A stretch of 38,336 bases of DNA from Oscillospiraceae bacterium (lineage in GTDB: Bacteria; Bacillota; Clostridia; Oscillospirales; Acutalibacteraceae): assembly GCA_015065645.1 (NCBI GenBank), contig SVPW01000021.1, positions 1 through 38,336 on the forward strand, written 5' to 3'. Shown piece after piece: positions 19,957 to 27,437 of this stretch. The position numbers and the translations under genes are program-made. The stretch's first letter is position 1; every line of letters starts with the position of its first letter. The notes beneath the pieces are model-generated. The model ran no database searches, was not told the DNA's origin, and saw nothing but the letters and a program-made list of their open reading frames with translations.

Positions 19957-20998
19957 AAGGGTAAAAAAATTAATTGATGCTCTTTATAACGGCAAAAATT
20001 TAACGCTTTCAGAGTATGAATATTTGGTATCTGAGTGCAATGAAGAAAATGCCGCTTATGCCGCAGCTCTTGCAGTAGAAAAAAGAAAAGCTGTATATGG
20101 TAATAAGATTTTCATTCGTGGGCTTATTGAAATAAGCAGCTTTTGTAAAAATGATTGTTATTACTGCGGTATACGCAAAAGCAATAAAAATTGTGAACGC
20201 TACCGCTTAACACGGGAAGAAATTTTAGATTGCTGTGATGCAGGTTATGAATTAGGTTTTAGAACCTTTGTAATGCAGGGCGGTGAGGATGCGTTTTTTA
20301 CTGATGATTTTCTGTGTGAAATTATAAGTGAAATAAAACGCCGTTATCCCGATTGTGCTGTAACGCTTTCTTTAGGAGAGCGCTCAAGGGATAGCTATGA
20401 AAGGCTTTATAATGCGGGTGCAAACCGTTATCTTTTGCGCCACGAAACGGCAGATGAAACCCATTACGGAAAGCTTCATCCTCCAAAGCTTACACTTAAA
20501 AACCGTATGAAATGCCTTTATGATTTAAAGGAGATAGGCTTTCAGGTGGGTTGCGGATTTATGGTTGGCTCTCCGTATCAAACCTATAAAACCATTGCAA
20601 GTGATTTAAAATTTATTGAACAGTTTAAGCCTGATATGTGCGGTATAGGACCGTTTATTCCTCATAAGGATACGGATTTTCGTAATGAGAAGGCGGGTTC
20701 TTTGTTACTTACTTGTTATCTGTTATCATTGGTAAGGCTTATTTATCCCAATGTTTTACTTCCCTCAACCACAGCACTTGGAACTATTGACCCTATGGGT
20801 CGTGAAAAGGGTGTGCTTTCGGGAGCAAATGTGGTAATGCCGAATTTATCACCTATGAATGTGAGGAAAAAATACGCCCTTTATGATAATAAAATATCAA
20901 CCGGTGAAGAAGCGGCAGAATGTAAAGCGGCACTTGAAAAGAAAATGAACGCAATAGGTTATAAGATTGTAACCGAGCGTGGAGATATAAAACTTTAA
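19949..20998 (+). CDS. hydE: [FeFe]-hydrogenase H-cluster radical SAM maturase HydE
   Basis: 349 residues. The radical SAM cluster motif is C66xxxC70xxC73 (SFCKNDCYYCG). Typical HydE blocks follow: FVMQGGED, NRYLLRHETAD, LKEIGFQVGCGFMVGSP and STTALGTIDPMGREKGVLSGANVVMPN. HydE works with HydG and HydF to build the 2Fe subcluster and its dithiomethylamine bridge. The optional second iron-sulfur cluster seen in Thermotoga HydE is absent: no cysteines occur in the corresponding C-terminal stretch. The ATG at 19949 overlaps the preceding gene; a TTG two codons earlier is formally possible. Confidence 0.95.
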   Translation: MNERVKKLIDALYNGKNLTLSEYEYLVSECNEENAAYAAALAVEKRKAVYGNKIFIRGLIEISSFCKNDCYYCGIRKSNKNCERYRLTREEILDCCDAGYELGFRTFVMQGGEDAFFTDDFLCEIISEIKRRYPDCAVTLSLGERSRDSYERLYNAGANRYLLRHETADETHYGKLHPPKLTLKNRMKCLYDLKEIGFQVGCGFMVGSPYQTYKTIASDLKFIEQFKPDMCGIGPFIPHKDTDFRNEKAGSLLLTCYLLSLVRLIYPNVLLPSTTALGTIDPMGREKGVLSGANVVMPNLSPMNVRKKYALYDNKISTGEEAAECKAALEKKMNAIGYKIVTERGDIKL

Positions 20999-21019
20999 AA
21001 TAAAAAAGAGGTAATTATT

Positions 21020-22468
21020 ATGGCAATTTATGATCCTAAATCGCTTAAAGCGGAAGAATTTATTAATGACGGCGAAATAAGAGCAACCTTGGAATATGCT
21101 GAGGCTAACAAGAATAATGTTGAGCTTATTGATGCCATTCTTGAAAAGGCAAGACCTAAAAAGACCGAAACAGGCTGTGTATGCTCAGGCCTTACTCACC
21201 GTGAAGCATCTGTATTGCTTGCTTGCGATATTCCCGAAAAGGTTGAAGAAATTTATAAAATAGCAGAGGAAATAAAGCTTGCTTTTTACGGAAACCGTAT
21301 AGTTATTTTTGCGCCGCTTTATCTTTCAAACTACTGCGTAAATGGCTGCGTTTACTGCCCTTATCATGCAAAAAATAAGCGTATTCCACGCAAAAAGCTA
21401 ACGCAAGAAGAGGTTAAGGCAGAGGTTATTGCTTTGCAGGATATGGGTCATAAGCGTTTGGCTATTGAAGCAGGCGAGGACCCCGTGAATAATCCTATTG
21501 AGTATATTCTTGATTGCATTAAAACCATTTACAGCGTAAACCATAAAAACGGTGCCATAAGGCGAGTAAATGTTAATATTGCGGCAACCACTGTTGAAAA
21601 TTATCGCAAGCTTAAAGAAGCCGGTATCGGTACATATATCCTTTTCCAGGAAACCTATCATAAGGAAAGCTATTTGAAGCTTCATCCCACAGGTCCCAAG
21701 CACGATTATGATTATCATACCGAAGCTATGGATAGAGCAATGCAGGGCGGTATTGATGATGTAGGTCTTGGAGTGTTGTTTGGTCTTGAGCTTTATAAGT
21801 ATGAATTTGCGGGACTTATTATGCACGCAGAGCATCTTGAGGCAGTTCACGGAGTTGGCCCTCATACTATAAGTGTTCCAAGAATTAAGCGTGCAGATGA
21901 TATTGACCCCACAGCATTTGATAACTCAATTTCAGATGAAATTTTTGCAAAAATCACCGCTTGTATCCGTCTTGCAGTTCCTTATACGGGAATGATTATC
22001 TCCACCCGTGAAACCGAAGAGGTGCGTTCAAAACTGCTTCGTCTTGGCATTTCTCAGGTAAGCGGCGGTTCTCGAACATCGGTTGGCGGCTATACTCAGC
22101 AGGAGCGTCCTCACGATACAGAGCAGTTTGATGTTTCCGATCAGCGCACATTGGATGAGGTTGTTCACTGGCTTATGAAAAACGGTCATATTCCGTCTTT
22201 CTGCACAGCTTGCTATCGTGAAGGCAGAACGGGTGACCGCTTTATGAGTCTTTGCAAAAGCGGTCAGATTCTTAACTGCTGCCACCCAAATGCACTTATG
22301 ACATTAAGCGAATATCTTGTTGACTATGCTTCAGCGGAAACTAAGGAAACAGGCTTTAAGATGATAAAGGATGAGCTTTTGAGAATACCAAAGGATAAGG
22401 TTCGTGCTATAGCTGAGCAAAATATTGATGATATTAAAAATTCAAACCGCCGTGATTTCAGATTTTAA
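21020..22468 (+). CDS. hydG: [FeFe]-hydrogenase H-cluster radical SAM maturase HydG (tyrosine lyase)
   Basis: 482 residues. The radical SAM site is C106xxxC110xxC113 (NYCVNGCVYCPYH). The auxiliary five-iron cluster ligands follow the CX2CX22C spacing at C395, C398 and C421. HydG cleaves tyrosine to p-cresol and a glycine-derived fragment, supplying the CO and cyanide ligands of the H-cluster. All cluster cysteines are present, so it should be active. It starts 21 bases after hydE, and hydF follows 16 bases after it, consistent with one operon. Confidence 0.97.
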   Translation: MAIYDPKSLKAEEFINDGEIRATLEYAEANKNNVELIDAILEKARPKKTETGCVCSGLTHREASVLLACDIPEKVEEIYKIAEEIKLAFYGNRIVIFAPLYLSNYCVNGCVYCPYHAKNKRIPRKKLTQEEVKAEVIALQDMGHKRLAIEAGEDPVNNPIEYILDCIKTIYSVNHKNGAIRRVNVNIAATTVENYRKLKEAGIGTYILFQETYHKESYLKLHPTGPKHDYDYHTEAMDRAMQGGIDDVGLGVLFGLELYKYEFAGLIMHAEHLEAVHGVGPHTISVPRIKRADDIDPTAFDNSISDEIFAKITACIRLAVPYTGMIISTRETEEVRSKLLRLGISQVSGGSRTSVGGYTQQERPHDTEQFDVSDQRTLDEVVHWLMKNGHIPSFCTACYREGRTGDRFMSLCKSGQILNCCHPNALMTLSEYLVDYASAETKETGFKMIKDELLRIPKDKVRAIAEQNIDDIKNSNRRDFRF

Positions 22469-22484
22469 TTAAAAGGGTGATATT

Positions 22485-23690
22485 ATGGGACTTAATTCCA
22501 CTGTATCTGCAAACAGATTGCATATTGGCTTTTTCGGTATGCGTAATGCAGGAAAATCAAGCCTTGTAAATGCTGTTACAGGGCAGGAGCTTTCGGTTGT
22601 TTCATCTGTTTTGGGTACTACTACCGATCCCGTTTTAAAAACAATGGAGCTTTTGCCTTTAGGCCCTGTTGTGATAATTGATACCCCGGGTTTTGATGAT
22701 GAGGGGGATCTTGGTGAAATGCGTGTTAAAAAGACCCGTGAGATATTAAGGCGTGTGGATATTGCCGTTTTGGCTGTTGATGCAACTGTGGGTCTTAGCA
22801 AAGCCGATAGTGAGCTTATTGATATTTTCACTCAGCGCAAAATCCCGTTTATCACTGTTTTTAATAAGTCTGATCTGCTTGAAAGCATACCACAGCCCGC
22901 TGCAAATGAAATATATGTAAGTGCTGTTAATAATGAAGGTATTTTTGAGCTTAAAGAAATGCTTTCCAAAATAAGACCTAAAGGTGAAATATGCGGAAAA
23001 TTGGTGGGTGACCTAATTAAAAAGGATGATACCGTGCTTTTAATTACCCCCATTGATTCAGCTGCCCCCAAGGGAAGGCTTATTCTGCCTCAGCAGCAGG
23101 TTATCCGTGATATTTTGGATGCCGATGCCGCCTCCTTTGTTGTAAAGGAAAACGGTATAGAAAATGCACTTTGCTCATTAGGTGTAAAGCCTGCACTTGT
23201 TATTTGTGATTCTCAGGTGTTTGCACTTGCAAATAAAGCTGTGCCAAAGGAAATTCCGCTTACATCCTTTTCTATACTTATGGCACGCAGTAAAGGCTTT
23301 TTAAATACCGCAATAAATGGGGTAAAGGCAATAGAAAAACTTAAAGACGGCGATACCGTGCTTATTAGTGAGGGGTGTACACACCACCGTCAATGCGGAG
23401 ATATAGGAAGTGTTAAAATTCCGGCTCTTTTGCGTAAATTTACAGGCAAACAGATAAATATTGAGCTTTCAAGCGGAAATCATTTTCCTGAGGACCTTTC
23501 AAAATATGCTCTTGTTATCCATTGTGGCGGTTGTATGCTTAATAACCGTGAAATGCAGTACCGTATGGAAACCGCAATAGATAACGGTGTTCCTTTTACC
23601 AATTACGGAACGGCACTTGCCTTTATGAACGGCATTTTGGAGCGTAGTATAACCCCTATTCCCGAAGCTTTTGCAGAATTTAAAAAATAG
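22485..23690 (+). CDS. hydF: [FeFe]-hydrogenase H-cluster maturation GTPase HydF
   Basis: 401 residues. The N-terminal GTPase domain has the P-loop GMRNAGKS (18-25), DTPGF (66-70) and NKSD (about 127-130). A central dimerisation domain follows. The C-terminal iron-sulfur domain has the characteristic C298-T-H300 pair and HCGGC (346-350). HydF is the scaffold on which the 2Fe subcluster is assembled before transfer to the hydrogenase. The ATG at 22485 follows an AAAGGGTGAT ribosome binding site. No hydrogenase structural gene (hydA) lies in this window, so the apoenzyme must be encoded elsewhere. Confidence 0.96.
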   Translation: MGLNSTVSANRLHIGFFGMRNAGKSSLVNAVTGQELSVVSSVLGTTTDPVLKTMELLPLGPVVIIDTPGFDDEGDLGEMRVKKTREILRRVDIAVLAVDATVGLSKADSELIDIFTQRKIPFITVFNKSDLLESIPQPAANEIYVSAVNNEGIFELKEMLSKIRPKGEICGKLVGDLIKKDDTVLLITPIDSAAPKGRLILPQQQVIRDILDADAASFVVKENGIENALCSLGVKPALVICDSQVFALANKAVPKEIPLTSFSILMARSKGFLNTAINGVKAIEKLKDGDTVLISEGCTHHRQCGDIGSVKIPALLRKFTGKQINIELSSGNHFPEDLSKYALVIHCGGCMLNNREMQYRMETAIDNGVPFTNYGTALAFMNGILERSITPIPEAFAEFKK

Positions 23691-23692
23691 TA

Positions 23693-23721
23693 TTGCTTTT
23701 TTTAAAAAGATAAATTATAAT
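23693..23721 (+). promoter_or_regulatory. SigA-type promoter of the cobalamin operon
   Basis: TTGCTT (23693-23698), 17-base spacer, perfect TATAAT (23716-23721). Transcription would start near 23728, about ten bases before the riboswitch P1 stem. Confidence 0.7.
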
Positions 23722-23738
23722 TGATTCAAACAGAATAA

Positions 23739-23880
23739 CTGTATACAGCATCAAATTGATGTGGGGCAAAGGGAAACCTTTGTTTTACCCGTAAGGGAAG
23801 TGCGGTGAGAATCCGCCACAACAGCCATTACCGTATGGCGGCAAAAAGCCGTTTTGAGTCGGAATGCTTACTGTATACAG
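23739..23880 (+). promoter_or_regulatory. Cobalamin riboswitch aptamer
   Basis: The conserved core reads AAAGGGAA, then GGGAAGTGCGGTGAGAATCC and GCCACAACAGCC, then GAGTCGGAATGC, in the order expected for the cobalamin aptamer, although the B12 box is divergent from GAGxCxGGAxACCUGCC. The closing stem P1 consists of two identical copies of the self-complementary CTGTATACAG (23739-23748 and 23871-23880). The downstream genes are an ECF transporter and transcobalamin-like proteins, which agrees with a B12 signal. Confidence 0.85.
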
Positions 23881-23993
23881 CGGTTAGAAAAACACTTTCG
23901 GGCAAGGGAGGGTGTAACCGACAGACGGTTTTTCAAGCCGTCGGTTTTGTCGTGTTAAATTCCGAGCACCCGTGAAAAAACGGGTGCTTTTTT
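23881..23993 (+). terminator. Riboswitch expression platform with intrinsic terminator
   Basis: The terminator is GCACCCGT (23966-23973) with ACGGGTGC (23980-23987), loop GAAAAA, then six T. GGGTGT (23910-23915) can instead pair with the left arm GCACCC, a likely antiterminator. Between them a second hairpin, GACGG (23924-23928) with CCGTC (23938-23942), precedes TTTT. Transcriptional OFF control by cobalamin is inferred. Confidence 0.75.
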
Positions 23994-24022
23994 CTGTTAA
24001 TTAGAAAAAAGGAGTTTTAAAA

Positions 24023-24850
24023 ATGAAAATCAAAAAAATCTTATCAGTTGTAGCCGCTTTAGCGGTGGTATTATGTGTGTGTCTTTCGGTATCTGCAGAA
24101 GAAAACACAACCGTTTTTGTCTCAATAGCTGACGGTGATATAAAGCTTTGCAATAAAAGTGTAACCGTTACAGATATTGATAATGACGGCAAATTAACCA
24201 TTAACGATGCGCTTTACATAGCTCATGAGCAGTATTATGAGGGCGGTGCCGCCGCAGGATATGAAAGTGCCGATTCGGCTTTTGGTTTAAGCCTTGCAAA
24301 GCTTTGGGGAAATGATAACGGCAGCTATGGTTATACCCTTGATAATGCCTCTGTTTTAACTTCTCTTGCACAAACGGTAGTATCAGGCAATCGCATTTAT
24401 GCCTATTGCTATACCGATTTAACCGCATGGTCTGATGCATATTCTTATTTTGATAAAAATGAGGTAAGCGCAAAGCAGGGAGAAAGTATTGAGCTTACCC
24501 TTTTAAAGCATGCTTATGACAGTAATTGGAATACAATATCCGTTCCTGCAGAAAATGCTGAAATTTATATAAACGGTAATCCAAGCGGAGTTAAAACCGA
24601 TAGTAACGGTAAAGCTGTTGTAACACTTAATTCTTCGGGTGAAGTGGTTATAACCGCAAAATCTCGGGATTATATTCTTGTGCCACCGGTATGTGTTGCA
24701 AATGTTGAAGCAGAACAGAAAGAAGAAATAAAGCAAGACGAACAAACAGAATCTCCTAAAACAGGCGATAATATCGGCAAAGAAGTTTGGCTTTGTGTAA
24801 TTTTTATGGCGGCTGTTTGCGTTTGTGTAAAGCGTGTTTATGAAAAATAA
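24023..24850 (+). CDS. Secreted, SPKTG wall-anchored protein of the cobalamin operon
   Basis: 275 residues. A signal peptide (1-25, ending VSA) is followed by a dockerin/EF-like calcium loop DIDNDGKLTIND (51-62). An aromatic, glycine-rich region then has the pattern GYTLDNASV....V.SGNRIYAYCYT, echoing the beta-hairpin motif of the DUF4430/transcobalamin C-terminal domain in the next gene. A beta-rich segment (about 150-230) and a charged linker precede SPKTG (244-248), a hydrophobic stretch and a Lys/Arg tail. SPKTG is a variant of the sortase motif used by clostridial class B sortases, so covalent wall attachment is expected. As first gene after the cobalamin riboswitch it probably binds B12 or helps deliver it; that role is inferred. 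The family has no name I can state with certainty. Confidence 0.7.
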   Translation: MKIKKILSVVAALAVVLCVCLSVSAEENTTVFVSIADGDIKLCNKSVTVTDIDNDGKLTINDALYIAHEQYYEGGAAAGYESADSAFGLSLAKLWGNDNGSYGYTLDNASVLTSLAQTVVSGNRIYAYCYTDLTAWSDAYSYFDKNEVSAKQGESIELTLLKHAYDSNWNTISVPAENAEIYINGNPSGVKTDSNGKAVVTLNSSGEVVITAKSRDYILVPPVCVANVEAEQKEEIKQDEQTESPKTGDNIGKEVWLCVIFMAAVCVCVKRVYEK

Positions 24851-26561
24851 GCTTTTAGTTATTTTATTAAGTTTGCTGTTAATACTTTCAGGTGGTTTAA
24901 TTGTGCAGGCTGATACTGCCGATGTGGCTGAACAAATAATTACCCTGCGTGTAAAAAATGACAATGCCGATTCACTGCAGCATTGGCTTGATACAAAGGC
25001 GGTATCTTCTGCGGGAAACGGTATTGAATGGTATGTGATGGCACTTTCTCACAGCAATCAGTATGATTTTTCAAAGTATGCCGCCGCCCTTTCTGAAAAA
25101 ATGCTTAACGGCAAAATCAAGGGTGCGGTAGCTCAGCAACGCTGTGCCTTAACGCTTATTTCCTGTGGATACACAAATTCCGAAGTATTGCGTATAGCAT
25201 TGGAAAATTCAGGAAAACAGGGAGTAATGAGCTATATTTACGGTCTGCATTTATTGAATAATTTTCAAAATCCACCTGTTTCAAAGGAAAAAATAATTGA
25301 TAATATTTTATCCTCTATGATAGGTGATAACACCACAGGCTTTGGTTGGGCAATTTCTGGTACAGTTCCTGATGTTGATGTTACTGCAATGGCTGTGCAG
25401 GCATTAGCTCCGTTTTATATAACAAACGGCTCTGTAAAGCAAAGTGTTGATATTGCATTGCAGTTTTTATCGGCTTCCCAGCTTGAAAACGGGGATTTTA
25501 AAAGTATGGGAATTGCAAATCCCGAAAGCGGTTCTCAGGTGCTTATGGCACTTTCAGGATTGGGAATAGATTGCCGTAATGATAGCCGTTTTATAAAAAA
25601 CGGAAACACTGTTATTGATGGTATTATGCGTTATAGCCTTTCAAACGGTGAATTTTGCCATATTTACGGAAAAGAGGCTAACCAAAATTCTTCAATGCAG
25701 GCGTTTTGTGCCTTTGTGGCAGAAGGCTTGCGTGACAAAAATATAAACTTTTATAGCTTTGCAAAGAATAATCTTTATGACCTCACACCTAATGATACAA
25801 CATTGCCATCGGGAAATAATTCTTCTTCACAGCAAATACCGCCTTCAACCTCTCAAAACGATGTGCCTTCATCAGAAAATAGTTTGGTAAATTCCAATAT
25901 AAACGAAAGCACTGAAACAAAGGATGAACAGCAAGAGTTTTTGGAAAGCAGTGAGCCGGATAATACCAATAATTCAAACAAAAATGATAATCCAAATAGA
26001 AAATCAAAAACACCTTGGCAGTTGTGGTTTGCAATAGCGGTTTTATCTATTGTGGCAGTGTGTATTGCGATACTTTATATAACCAAAAGGGCAACGGCTA
26101 AAAATATTATATCGGTAATAATCATAGCCTTTGTTTTGATTTTAATTTCTCTTTTTATAAAAATTGAGTCATCTGAGCAGTATTATTCCAATACGCAGGT
26201 TGGTAAAATCAAGGGAACCGTAACCTTAGAAATAGTTTGCGATGAAATAGCAGAGTTTACAAAATATCCTGATGGCTGTATTATGAATGCTTGTGAAATT
26301 GAATTTTCCGCAGGGGAGAGTGTTTTTGATGTTACCTCCCGTGCTGTGCGTAAAAATGGGCTTTTAATCGAAAAAAACGGTGGCTCAAACAGTGTTTATA
26401 TTTCGGGGATAGAGGGTATTTATGAATTTGATTACGGTGAGCTTTCGGGTTGGGTTTATCTTGTGAACGGTGAGTCGCCAAATGTTGGCTGTGCAAGTTA
26501 TGAGGCTAAGGATGGCGACAAAATAGTATGGGCATATACTACAGGAAAGGAAATATCATAA
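24840..26561 (+). CDS. Membrane-anchored transcobalamin/intrinsic-factor-like protein (alpha/alpha barrel + DUF4430)
   Basis: 573 residues. Signal peptide 1-24. Residues about 30-315 have the repeating helical pattern of the prenyltransferase-like alpha6/alpha6 barrel, including GFGWAISGTVPDVDVTAMAVQAL (160s-180s) and GSQVLMALSGLG. A Ser/Asn/Glu-rich linker (about 318-390) leads to two membrane helices (393-415, 421-441). Residues about 456-566 form a DUF4430 (transcobalamin C-terminal-like) domain with GWVYLVNGESPNVG (537-550) and DGDKIVWAYTT. Barrel plus this beta domain is the architecture of animal intrinsic factor and transcobalamin. Both lobes should face outside, joined through a membrane hairpin. 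The start ATG at 24840 overlaps the previous gene by 11 bases. Control by a cobalamin riboswitch supports B12 binding; direct proof is absent. Confidence 0.8.
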   Translation: MKNKLLVILLSLLLILSGGLIVQADTADVAEQIITLRVKNDNADSLQHWLDTKAVSSAGNGIEWYVMALSHSNQYDFSKYAAALSEKMLNGKIKGAVAQQRCALTLISCGYTNSEVLRIALENSGKQGVMSYIYGLHLLNNFQNPPVSKEKIIDNILSSMIGDNTTGFGWAISGTVPDVDVTAMAVQALAPFYITNGSVKQSVDIALQFLSASQLENGDFKSMGIANPESGSQVLMALSGLGIDCRNDSRFIKNGNTVIDGIMRYSLSNGEFCHIYGKEANQNSSMQAFCAFVAEGLRDKNINFYSFAKNNLYDLTPNDTTLPSGNNSSSQQIPPSTSQNDVPSSENSLVNSNINESTETKDEQQEFLESSEPDNTNNSNKNDNPNRKSKTPWQLWFAIAVLSIVAVCIAILYITKRATAKNIISVIIIAFVLILISLFIKIESSEQYYSNTQVGKIKGTVTLEIVCDEIAEFTKYPDGCIMNACEIEFSAGESVFDVTSRAVRKNGLLIEKNGGSNSVYISGIEGIYEFDYGELSGWVYLVNGESPNVGCASYEAKDGDKIVWAYTTGKEIS

Positions 26562-27437
26562 ATGAACTTATATAGATTTCATCCCTTTGCAGAAGCGGTG
26601 TATTTTCTTTCAGTAATAGTTTTTTCCTGTATGATTCAAGATGTTGTATGGGCATTTGTTTCATTTGTGGCAGCCTTTGCTTTTTGTGTGGTGCTTTCGG
26701 GCGCTAAGGCTTTTTCAAATTTTAAATATTTATTACCTGTTGCGGTATTGATAACCGTTACAAATCCGTTATTTTCACATAAGGGTAAAACGGTATTGTT
26801 CTTTTTAATGGGTAATCCGGTCACTGCAGAGGCCTTTGTTTACGGTGCGGTTTTTGCAATTACTCTATGCGGTGTTTTTCTGTGGTGTAAGGCATTAAGC
26901 CGTGTTTTTACTGCGGATAAATATTTATTGCTTTTATCAAAGCATCTGCCAAAAACCGCTTTGGTGCTGTCGGCAACACTGCGTTTTATTCCGCTATTAA
27001 GCCGCCGTGCAAAGCAGGTGATTTCTGTGCGCCGTGCAATGGGGATTACATCCTCACTAAGCTATATTGACCGTGTTAAAGGTGCGCTTAACAGCTTTTC
27101 GGCACTTATTGGTTGGTCTTTGGAACACGCAGTGGAAAGCAGCAGGTCAATGCTTTCACGAGGATATGGTATAAAAAAATGCGGCCATTTTTCAGATAGG
27201 CATTTTAAAATGTGTGACCTTTTGGCAATAATGGTTGTTTTGTTGCTTGATGCAGTTCTATTTTGCGGTATGGCTTTAGATGCATTTACTTTTTCTTTTT
27301 ATCCTTTAGTTGAATTCGGTGTGGTTAAACCTTTACTTATTCTATCATATTGCGCCTTTGCGCTGCTTTGCTTTATCCCTGTAATTATCAGTTTATCGGA
27401 GGTGTTAAAATGGCATTTTTACAAATCGAAAATTTAA
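26562..27437 (+). CDS. ECF transporter transmembrane subunit T (CbiQ/EcfT family)
   Basis: 291 residues with five to six predicted membrane helices. The cytoplasmic coupling region carries VISVRRAMG and SRSMLSRGYG, versions of the two Ala-Arg-Gly-type motifs of EcfT through which the T subunit contacts the ATPases. It starts directly after the stop of the preceding gene and overlaps the ATPase gene by 28 bases, so translation is tightly coupled. Within this operon it is presumably dedicated to cobalamin rather than being the shared module of a group II system, because its own ATPase and S subunit follow. Confidence 0.88.
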   Translation: MNLYRFHPFAEAVYFLSVIVFSCMIQDVVWAFVSFVAAFAFCVVLSGAKAFSNFKYLLPVAVLITVTNPLFSHKGKTVLFFLMGNPVTAEAFVYGAVFAITLCGVFLWCKALSRVFTADKYLLLLSKHLPKTALVLSATLRFIPLLSRRAKQVISVRRAMGITSSLSYIDRVKGALNSFSALIGWSLEHAVESSRSMLSRGYGIKKCGHFSDRHFKMCDLLAIMVVLLLDAVLFCGMALDAFTFSFYPLVEFGVVKPLLILSYCAFALLCFIPVIISLSEVLKWHFYKSKI

